The position numbers and the translations under genes are program-made. From NCBI GenBank assembly GCA_026982585.1, contig JALSGW010000020.1, positions 1 to 6,779 on the forward strand: a DNA stretch of 6,779 bases. Reading direction: 5' to 3'. Shown here one piece after another: positions 1-5,062 of the stretch. This stretch comes from Alphaproteobacteria bacterium (GTDB lineage Bacteria; Pseudomonadota; Alphaproteobacteria; Geminicoccales; Geminicoccaceae). The notes under the pieces are model-generated. The model searched no databases. It was not told the DNA's origin and saw only the letters and a program-made list of their open reading frames with translations. Within the stretch, counting starts at the first letter, position 1, and each line of letters starts with the position of its first letter.

Positions 1-90
1 ATGGGCACCGTGGATGCCATGGAGTTCCTGCTCGACAAAATGCGGGGCACCAAATCCAACGCCGAGTTCTGGGCGGCCATGAACGCGTGA
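1..90 (+). CDS. rho: Transcription termination factor Rho, C-terminal end (partial)
   Basis: Only the last 29 codons of rho lie in the window. Rho is the hexameric RNA-dependent ATPase/translocase that ends transcription at unstructured C-rich RNA. The visible peptide starts MGTVDAMEFLLDKM and ends AEFWAAMNA. It matches the conserved C-terminus of Rho, which in E. coli reads MGEIDAMEFLINKL followed by a TKTN-type segment; here that segment is TKSN. The ATG at base 1 is an internal methionine of the full protein, not a start: no ribosome binding site can be seen and the family is about 420 residues long. The ending in MN-A is typical of alphaproteobacterial Rho as I remember it. The stop at 88-90 is followed by 34 bases and then the next gene on the same strand, with no obvious hairpin terminator between. 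No functional residues of the ATPase core fall in this fragment. Confidence 0.93.
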   Translation: MGTVDAMEFLLDKMRGTKSNAEFWAAMNA

Positions 91-124
91 GGGAAAGACA
101 CGGTCATCGCCGGAGGGTGGCGCC

Positions 125-1231
125 ATGCCGTCCTGGCTGCGTGGCTTTCTCGAGGTGCTGGCCGCCCAGCTGGCGGTCGCCCTCGCCGCCTGGCTTCTGG
201 GCGGCGTCGCGGGCCGGATCGCGGTCCTGCTCACCCCCTACGACCCGATGAACCTCGGCCGGGCGCTCTTCGGCATCCTCACCTTTTTCCTCGTCGCGCC
301 GCTGAGCTTCCTGCTGCTGTGGCTGGCGGTCTGGTGGTGGGTCTTCCGCCGCCGCATGGCGGCCGGGCGCTTCCTCGCCTCCTGGGCGGCCTCGCTGGCG
401 GCCTTGGTGGCGGTTTACACGGTCGTCTCCTCCCTGCCGCCGCGCGGACCACGGCCGATGGCGGAGCCCCTCGTGCTGTTCCGCGCCCGCCCCGACGGGC
501 CGGCCTTCGCCCTCGCCATGGAGCCTGGAGAGCATCGGACGGTGATCGAGCGGCTGATCGGCGCGGGCGGGGAACAGCCGGGCTCGGTCGTGCGCCGCTG
601 CGAGACGCTCGCCGACGGCGAGGCATGTTTTCTGTTGGTGGGCGGCAATCTGCCGCCGGATGCCCGCCTCCGCCGGCGGGTGGTTCGCTCGCAACCGGTC
701 TGGTGGATGCCCGGCTGGTTGCGGGACGTGGAGGAAGGCTTTGAGGAACGGCCTTTGGTGGTGCGCGATGCGCCGCCGCCGCGGATCGCCGCCCTCTCCT
801 GGCCGCTCGCGCGCGGCCGGCTGGTGGTCAAGGTGGAGAGCCCGGCGCCGCTCGTGGTCGACGCCTTCTGTTTTCGCTTCGACGGCGGGCTCGTGGTGCG
901 TACCGGTGCCGGAGGCGACGCGCTGCGGCCGGGCGGGTTGCGCAGCTTTGCGGACGGTGAGTGGAGCTGCGCCGATCCCGAACTCGGGGTGAATGCCGGA
1001 TCCCTGCCCGCGCTGGTGGCGTTCGGCGAACGGATCTTCGAACTTCCCTCCCTGCCGGGCTTCGACGACCCGGAGACCAGCCGCCGGATCGCGAAGCAGA
1101 TCCGCGAGCGCGGGCTCGCGGGCGGGCGGCGGTCGATCCGGACCGACGTCCGGCTGCTCGCCCACTATCCGGACGGGACCCCGGTGCGGGTGGATGCGCG
1201 CTTCGTGCTCGAGCCCGGGCTCAGCGGCTGA
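125..1231 (+). CDS. Unrecognised protein with three N-terminal membrane segments and a large C-terminal domain
   Basis: A 368-residue protein I cannot assign to a family. The ATG is preceded by GGAGGG at 112-117 with 7 bases of spacing, which fixes the start. Three hydrophobic segments are visible at about residues 8-35, 46-73 (rich in F, L and W, ending LAVWWWVF) and 82-101. A basic loop, RRRMAAGR, lies between the second and third at about 74-81. By the positive-inside rule the N-terminus and this loop would be cytoplasmic, placing the C-terminal domain of about 265 residues in the periplasm. That domain has four cysteines (159, 168, 249, 282), an even number compatible with disulfides, though this is inference. 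It has no catalytic motif I recognise. The gene follows rho by 34 bases on the same strand, so readthrough from rho is possible. Its stop overlaps the stop of a small opposite-strand ORF by 11 bases. A long antisense frame over the same bases is proline/arginine-rich and is judged a shadow. Confidence 0.8.
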   Translation: MPSWLRGFLEVLAAQLAVALAAWLLGGVAGRIAVLLTPYDPMNLGRALFGILTFFLVAPLSFLLLWLAVWWWVFRRRMAAGRFLASWAASLAALVAVYTVVSSLPPRGPRPMAEPLVLFRARPDGPAFALAMEPGEHRTVIERLIGAGGEQPGSVVRRCETLADGEACFLLVGGNLPPDARLRRRVVRSQPVWWMPGWLRDVEEGFEERPLVVRDAPPPRIAALSWPLARGRLVVKVESPAPLVVDAFCFRFDGGLVVRTGAGGDALRPGGLRSFADGEWSCADPELGVNAGSLPALVAFGERIFELPSLPGFDDPETSRRIAKQIRERGLAGGRRSIRTDVRLLAHYPDGTPVRVDARFVLEPGLSG

Positions 1232-1376
1232 AGACCCGATAGCGCTTGCGGTAGTGCTGGAGCAGGGCCTTGCGGGTCTGAAGGGCAAGCGCCCGATTGG
1301 CGGTCTTCGGGGAGGCCGCATTCCGCAAGCGCTTGGGCTCTGCGCCCTGCTGAGCCTTCCGTTTCTTCCGCTTCAT
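1221..1376 (-). CDS. Small, highly basic hypothetical protein (51 aa)
   Basis: A 51-residue ORF starting with ATG at 1376-1374 and ending with TGA at 1223-1221. Its start overlaps the stop of the DUF2905 gene as ATGA, a common arrangement for translational coupling. That overlap is the main evidence that it is a real gene. The protein starts MKRKKRKAQQG and ends HYRKRYRVFSR. It contains 18 Lys/Arg and a single acidic residue (Glu13), so it is strongly cationic. The middle (about residues 27-41, NRALALQTRKALLQH) could form an amphipathic helix. It has no signal peptide or membrane segment. Such composition suggests nucleic-acid or ribosome contact, but I recognise no family and claim no function. 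The last 11 bases overlap the 3' end of the + strand membrane protein gene. It could still be a chance frame in GC-rich DNA; conservation in relatives would decide. Confidence 0.6.
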   Translation of the reverse strand: MKRKKRKAQQGAEPKRLRNAASPKTANRALALQTRKALLQHYRKRYRVFSR

Positions 1377-1585
1377 CGGTTCCAGAACCAGAACAGGATG
1401 GTGAGCAGGACGCTGAGCAACACGCTGACGAGCAGGGCGCTTGCGAGCGGGATGTAGATGCGCAGATTGTCCCGCTCGACGACGATGTCCCCGGGCAGCC
1501 GTCCCAAACCGAGCTTGGCCAGAAGCGGCCAGAGCAGGCCGAGCAGGATGAGGATCAGCCCGAGCAGGATGAGAAACCGCGCCAT
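1373..1585 (-). CDS. DUF2905 family small membrane protein
   Basis: A 70-residue protein with two hydrophobic helices, at about residues 3-23 (FLILLGLILILLGLLWPLL) and 45-67, joined by a short polar loop. The loop carries LGLGRLPGDIVVERDN (residues 25-40), followed by RIYIPLASAL. The combination of an N-terminal leucine-rich helix, G-R-L-P-G-D-I, and Y-x-P-L before the second helix is the signature I know for the DUF2905 family, whose members are about 65-75 residues long. The function of that family is not known; the protein should sit in the inner membrane. The basic loop suggests a hairpin with the loop in the cytoplasm, which is inference. The ribosome binding site is only modest (a GGACGGA-like stretch just upstream). 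The gene lies 78 bases downstream of the HD-domain hydrolase on the same strand, and its stop overlaps the start of the 51-residue basic ORF as ATGA. Confidence 0.87.
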   Translation of the reverse strand: MARFLILLGLILILLGLLWPLLAKLGLGRLPGDIVVERDNLRIYIPLASALLVSVLLSVLLTILFWFWNR

Positions 1586-1663
1586 GCCATCCGTCCACGC
1601 CGTCAGCGGCCGCCCCGTCCCGGCTCCATCCTTCCCACCATCAAGGAAATGCCAGACCCAGGA

Positions 1664-2221
1664 TCAAGGGGCGGGATCGCACCCGAGCGCCTGCGCGAGG
1701 GCTTTCGCCTCCTCGTCGAAGGCGCGCTCGAGCCGGGGATCGGTGCCCCTGAGCGCGTCCACCACCGCGCGCGACCAGGAGAGGTAGGCGGCCTTGCGCG
1801 CCTCGTCCCAACCGCGCGGCGGGCTCGTGCGCAGGGCGCGGAGATTGCTGATCTTGTCGGCGATCTTGATGCGTCTTGCGCGCGACGACAGCTCCGGCGC
1901 CCGGGCGAGCTGCCGCCGCTTGCGCTCCGCACTGGGAAGAGCGGTGTCGTCGGTGACCTCCGCCACCAGCTCGGCCACCTGCGGGCCGAACCGCCGGGCC
2001 ACCTCCTCGAGGCTGGTCGGAGTGTCTTCGACCACATCATGCAGGATCGCCGCCGCCACCAGGACGGGATCCTCGCCCCCGCTGGCCTCGGCGACCAGTT
2101 CCGCCACCTCGGCGAGGTGGTTGACATAGGGCTCGGCGCGCTCCCCCTTGCGGCGCTGATCCACATGGCGCCGGGCGGCGAAGGCGAAGGCGCGCGTGAT
2201 CAGAATCACGGGTGCCGTCAT
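1664..2221 (-). CDS. Stand-alone HD-domain (p)ppGpp hydrolase, MESH1/SpoT type
   Basis: A 185-residue single-domain protein resembling the HD hydrolase part of SpoT/Rel enzymes and the MESH1-type small alarmone hydrolases, which remove pyrophosphate from (p)ppGpp using Mn2+. Visible motifs, in order: YVNHLAEVA (residues 32-40, His35), LHDVVEDT (60-67, His61-Asp62 and Glu65-Asp66) and KIADKISNL (119-127, Asp122 and Asn126). These supply the expected H...HD...D metal ligands and the E-D pair. No synthetase, TGS or ACT domain is present, so this is a hydrolase-only protein. The length agrees with MESH1-type proteins (about 180 residues). The start is ATG at 2221, with GAGGAG 10 bases upstream on the - strand (slightly long spacing). 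The frame stays open for another 970 bases upstream, antisense to the IclR gene, but that stretch lacks family similarity and is not part of the protein. Other nucleotide substrates, such as NADPH reported for the human enzyme, remain possible. It diverges from the regulator gene. Confidence 0.88.
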   Translation of the reverse strand: MTAPVILITRAFAFAARRHVDQRRKGERAEPYVNHLAEVAELVAEASGGEDPVLVAAAILHDVVEDTPTSLEEVARRFGPQVAELVAEVTDDTALPSAERKRRQLARAPELSSRARRIKIADKISNLRALRTSPPRGWDEARKAAYLSWSRAVVDALRGTDPRLERAFDEEAKALAQALGCDPAP

Positions 2222-2353
2222 GCCCGGGATACTCCTCAACCACCGATCTAGAAGCGACGCGGCTTGGGGCCAACCCGTTTTCCCGGAGGGCGGGACTCCC
2301 ATATATCGCAGCGGCTCCAGATCGACCGTTCGGTCTGCCGTGGGGAGAGGTCC
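2222..2353. promoter_or_regulatory. Divergent intergenic control region between the hydrolase and the IclR-family gene
   Basis: A 132-base gap between two divergent genes, which must hold the promoters for both unless either is read from further upstream. For the + strand, TATATC at 2302-2307 is a possible -10 element in otherwise GC-rich DNA. The matching -35 position (around 2279-2284, TTTCCC) is poor, so the promoter call is weak. An inverted repeat, GACCG-TT-CGGTC, lies at 2324-2335 between that -10 and the regulator start, a plausible operator position. GGGGAG at 2342-2347 is the ribosome binding site of the + strand gene, and the reverse complement of CTCCTC at 2232-2237 serves the - strand gene. 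No clear - strand -10/-35 pair was found. Confidence 0.4.
2324..2335. repeat. Short inverted repeat, possible operator upstream of the IclR-family gene
   Basis: The sequence GACCGTTCGGTC has perfect 5-base arms (GACCG / CGGTC) around a central TT. It lies 18 bases before the regulator start and about 16 bases after the candidate -10. Position and symmetry fit a repressor site, perhaps for autoregulation. The match is short and could be chance in GC-rich sequence. It does not contain the GGAA/TTCC half-sites I associate with several IclR-family operators. Confidence 0.3.
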
Positions 2354-3223
2354 ATGACCCGACGCCGGTCCACCGGCAAAAACGCAGCCAGCCGCAGCGG
2401 CCAGGTGCAGTCGCTGCAGCGCGCGCTGCGCATTCTCAAGGCGCTTGCGGAAAGCCACGAGGGGCTCGGCCTCCGGGAGATCGCGGAAATCGTCGGCCTG
2501 CCGCCCTCCACCGTGCACCGGTTGCTCACCACCCTCGAGAGCGACCGCTTCGTCCGCTTCGACGCCAACGATGCGGTGTGGCAGGTGGGCGTCCAGGCCT
2601 TCGTGGTGGGCAGCGCCTTCGCGCGCAACCGGGACCTGCTGCGGCTCGCCCGGCCCTACATGCGCGGGCTCGTGGACGCCTGCGGCGAGACCGCCAACCT
2701 GTACATCGAGGAAAGCGGCTGGGCGGTGTGCATCGGCCAGGTGGAAAGCCGCCACTTCGTGCGCGCCATCGCCCGGCCGGGCGGGCGGGTGCGCATGCAC
2801 TGTTCGGCCGCGGGCAAGGTGCTTTTGGCCACGAAGAGCGAGCGGGAACTCGCCCAGATCCTGCGCAGCCACGGCCTCGAACGCCTCACCGAACACAGCA
2901 TCGACCGCCCGCAGCTCCTGCGCAGCCACCTGGCCGAGGTGCGCCGGCGGGGCTACGCCCTCGACGACGAGGAAACCGCGCTCGGCGTGCGCTGCGTGGC
3001 CGCACCCGTCTATGACGAAAGCGGATCGGTGGTGGCGGCGCTGTCGGTGAGCGGGCCGAAAAGCCGGCTCGAGGACGCACGGCTCGCCGAGGTGGCCGCG
3101 GCGGTCCGCCGCACCGCCGGCGCCATCACCACCGCCTACGGAGGACGGGAACCCGATCCCGCGATGCAGAACACATCGATGGAAGACGGGCAAACGGATC
3201 TCGCTCGGAATTCCGTATCGTAG
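2354..3223 (+). CDS. IclR-family transcriptional regulator, AllR-like (probable glyoxylate-responsive repressor)
   Basis: A 289-residue DNA-binding regulator. Residues about 18-80 form the IclR winged helix-turn-helix (VQSLQRALRILKAL, LREIAEIVGLPPSTVHRLLT, recognition helix about 50-61). Residues about 95-265 form the effector domain. It resembles E. coli AllR along its length, for example GSAFARNRDLL, CGETANLYI, HCSAAGKVLLA and GSVVAALSVSGPKSRL. Aligning by eye, AllR Asp207, Cys217, Ser234 and Ser236 correspond here to Asp204, Cys214, Ser231 and Ser233. These are residues I recall as lining the glyoxylate pocket of AllR. AllR represses gcl and its neighbours and is released by glyoxylate, and this gene sits 74 bases upstream of gcl on the same strand, so the same role is inferred. 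The start is ATG at 2354 with GGGGAG six bases upstream. An in-frame ATG at 2264 lacks a good ribosome site and would add 30 residues without family similarity. A polar C-terminal tail (about 25 residues) extends beyond the family core. An activator role cannot be excluded. Confidence 0.92.
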   Translation: MTRRRSTGKNAASRSGQVQSLQRALRILKALAESHEGLGLREIAEIVGLPPSTVHRLLTTLESDRFVRFDANDAVWQVGVQAFVVGSAFARNRDLLRLARPYMRGLVDACGETANLYIEESGWAVCIGQVESRHFVRAIARPGGRVRMHCSAAGKVLLATKSERELAQILRSHGLERLTEHSIDRPQLLRSHLAEVRRRGYALDDEETALGVRCVAAPVYDESGSVVAALSVSGPKSRLEDARLAEVAAAVRRTAGAITTAYGGREPDPAMQNTSMEDGQTDLARNSVS

Positions 3224-3297
3224 AACAATTTTTCAAATATATTCCCAACCGGCTTCGGGGCGCCCTACCTTGCGTGTGTCAGCGCGAGGAGGAGCTC
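3206..3297 (+). promoter_or_regulatory. Probable control region of the gcl-hyi-glxR operon
   Basis: The end of the regulator gene and the 74-base gap before gcl contain the most AT-rich stretch of the window (about 3221-3246). A perfect 10-base palindrome, CGGAATTCCG, occupies 3206-3215, just inside the regulator's 3' end. Its GGAA/TTCC arms resemble half-sites of several IclR-family operators. A second, looser symmetric element, GAA-N6-TTC, lies at 3223-3234. TATATT at 3238-3243 is a possible -10, but no good -35 stands 16-18 bases upstream. The gcl ribosome binding site, AGGAGG, is at 3287-3292. Operator and promoter identity are inferred from position and symmetry only. Confidence 0.45.
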
Positions 3298-5049
3298 ATG
3301 GGCGTCGTCAGCGCCGCCGAGGCGGCCGTGCGGGTTTTGGAGAGCGAAGGGGCGGAGGTGCTGTTCGGCATCCCCGGCGCCTCCATCCTGCCCTTTTATG
3401 CCGCGCTCAAGGGTTCGCGGCTGCGCCATGTGCTGGCCCGCCACGAGGAGGGGGCGACCCATGCGGCGGAGGGGTTCACCCGGGCCCGGGCCGGCGCCAT
3501 CGGCATCGCCGTCGGCACTTCGGGGCCGGCGGGCACCAACATGGTGACCGGGCTCTACTCCGCCCTTGCCGACAGCATCCCGATCCTCTGCATCACCGGC
3601 CAGGCGCCGCGGGACGAGCTCGAGCGCGAGTATTTCCAGGCGGTGGACGTGGCGGCGATCACCCGTCCGGTCACCAAATGGTCGGTGTGCGTGAAGGAGC
3701 CCGGCCAGGTGCCCGGGGTGTTCCGCAAGGCCTATCAGATCATGCGCGAGGGCCGGCCGGGGCCGGTGCATATCGATCTGCCCATCGACGTGCAGAAGGC
3801 TCCCATCGCCTACGATCCCGCCCGCGACCGGCCGCTTCCGGTGGTGCGTCCGGAGCCGGACCCGGGGGCGATCGAGGCGGCGCTGGATCTGCTCCAGGCG
3901 GCAGAGCGGCCGCTTGTGATCGCCGGCGGTGGCGTGATCCTCGCCGAGGCCAGCCAGCTTCTCGTGCGGTTCGCGGAGATCACCCAGACGCCGGTGGTGC
4001 CGACGCTGATGGGCTGGGGTGCCATTCCCGACGATCATCCGCTGCAGGCGGGGCAGGTGGGGCTCCAGACCCAGCACCGCTACGGCAACGCCACCTTCCT
4101 CGAGGCGGACTTCGTGCTCGGCATCGGCAACCGCTGGGCCAACCGCCACACCGGCTCCCTCGAGGTCTACCGGCGCGGCAAGCGTTTTGTGCACATCGAC
4201 ATCGAGCCCACCCAGATCGGCCGCATCTTCCCGCCCGATCTCGGCATCGTCGCCGATGCCCGGCTCGCCCTCGAGGCGCTCGTCGAGGCGGCCGAGGAGC
4301 GCGCCCGGCGGGGGCTTTTGCCGGACCGCAGCGCCTGGGTGCGGGCCTGTCAGGAGCGCAAGCGGCGGCTTCGCCGCAGGGACGATTTCGACCAGGTGCC
4401 GATCAAGCCGCAGCGGGTGTTCCGCGAGATGCGGCGGAGCTTTCCGAGAGAGACCCGCTATGTGACCGCGATCGGCCTCTATCAGATCGCCGCCTGTCAG
4501 TTCCTGGAGATGAGCTGGCCGCGGCAGTTTTTGATCTGCGGCCAGGCGGGGCCCCTGGGCTGGGAGATCCCGGCCGCGGTGGGGGCCAAGCTCGCCGATC
4601 CCGAGCGCGAGGTGGTGGCCATCGTCGGCGACTACTCCTTCCAGTTCCTGGTCGAGGAGCTGGCGATGGCGGCGCAGTACCGGGTGCCCTTTGTGGTGGT
4701 GGTGGTCAACAACGCCTATCTCGGCCTCATCCGGCAGGCGGAGATGGCCTATGACATGGACTATGAGGTCCAGCTCGGCTTCGTCAACGCGAACGCCCCG
4801 GAGATCGGCGATTTCGGCGTCGACCACCTGCGCGCGGCGGAGGCCTTCGGGGCGGTGGCGCGGCGGGTGGTGGAGCCGCGCGAGCTCGCCCCCGCCTTCG
4901 CCTGGGCGCGGGAAGAGGCGCGCAGGCGGGAGCTTCCCGTGGTGGTCGAGGTGATGACGGAGAAGGTCACCAACATCGCCATGGGGCCGGAGATCGACCG
5001 GATCCGCGAGTTCGAGCCGGTGGTCGACGAAGCCGAGCCCGTGGCTTGA
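3298..5049 (+). CDS. gcl: Glyoxylate carboligase (tartronate-semialdehyde synthase)
   Basis: A 583-residue ThDP-dependent enzyme that joins two glyoxylate molecules to tartronate semialdehyde with release of CO2; E. coli Gcl is about 593 residues. Order of parts: N-terminal PYR domain (about 1-165; FGIPGASILPFY, GTSGPAGTN, SIPILCITGQAPR), middle FAD-type domain (about 190-330; AGGGVIL, TLMGWGAIPDDH, LQTQHRYGNATFLEAD, IGNRWANRHTGS, HIDIEPTQIGR) and C-terminal PP domain (CGQAGPLGWEIPAA; metal/ThDP motif GDYSFQFL at 444-451 through NNAYLGLIRQ at 471-480). The FAD would be non-catalytic, as known for the family. One residue is unusual: Glu50 (codon 3445-3447) in RHEEGATH aligns with Val51 of E. 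coli Gcl, where other ThDP enzymes carry the cofactor-activating Glu. The chosen ATG has AGGAGG five bases upstream; the in-frame GTG at 3274 would place that site inside the gene. The gene is followed 13 bases later by hyi. Neighbours support the function strongly; the Glu leaves some doubt about exact substrate range. Confidence 0.95.
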   Translation: MGVVSAAEAAVRVLESEGAEVLFGIPGASILPFYAALKGSRLRHVLARHEEGATHAAEGFTRARAGAIGIAVGTSGPAGTNMVTGLYSALADSIPILCITGQAPRDELEREYFQAVDVAAITRPVTKWSVCVKEPGQVPGVFRKAYQIMREGRPGPVHIDLPIDVQKAPIAYDPARDRPLPVVRPEPDPGAIEAALDLLQAAERPLVIAGGGVILAEASQLLVRFAEITQTPVVPTLMGWGAIPDDHPLQAGQVGLQTQHRYGNATFLEADFVLGIGNRWANRHTGSLEVYRRGKRFVHIDIEPTQIGRIFPPDLGIVADARLALEALVEAAEERARRGLLPDRSAWVRACQERKRRLRRRDDFDQVPIKPQRVFREMRRSFPRETRYVTAIGLYQIAACQFLEMSWPRQFLICGQAGPLGWEIPAAVGAKLADPEREVVAIVGDYSFQFLVEELAMAAQYRVPFVVVVVNNAYLGLIRQAEMAYDMDYEVQLGFVNANAPEIGDFGVDHLRAAEAFGAVARRVVEPRELAPAFAWAREEARRRELPVVVEVMTEKVTNIAMGPEIDRIREFEPVVDEAEPVA

Positions 5050-5062
5050 AGGGAGGAGCATC

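Noticed and set aside
1..90. A complete 29-codon small gene starting at base 1
   Set aside because: The peptide is the conserved C-terminus of Rho. The apparent start is an internal methionine at the window edge.
104..1321. A 405-codon - strand frame opposite the membrane protein gene
   Set aside because: The translation is dominated by R, P, H and Q with no hydrophobic core, while the + strand frame has a good ribosome site and coherent membrane segments.
1377..1598. Upstream part of the 125-codon - strand frame that contains the 51-residue ORF
   Set aside because: These codons overlap the DUF2905 gene in another frame. Only the part after the ATG at 1376 is not explained by that gene.
1599..1610. 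GCCG-TCAG-CGGC as a terminator between the hydrolase and DUF2905 genes
   Set aside because: The stem is only four base pairs and is not followed by a T-tract on the - strand.
1649..2251. A 200-codon + strand frame opposite the hydrolase
   Set aside because: It lies opposite a gene with intact HD motifs, and its translation is arginine/glycine-rich and unlike any family I know.
2222..3193. N-terminal extension of the HD-domain hydrolase to a 509-residue protein on the - strand
   Set aside because: The extra residues are antisense to the IclR-family gene, show no domain similarity, and the ATG at 2221 has a GAGGAG ribosome site and matches the usual family length.
3274..3297. GTG at 3274 as the start of gcl
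   Set aside because: It would add eight residues (MCQREEEL) that include the encoded ribosome binding site. The ATG at 3298 has ideal spacing from AGGAGG and agrees with the E. coli Gcl N-terminus.
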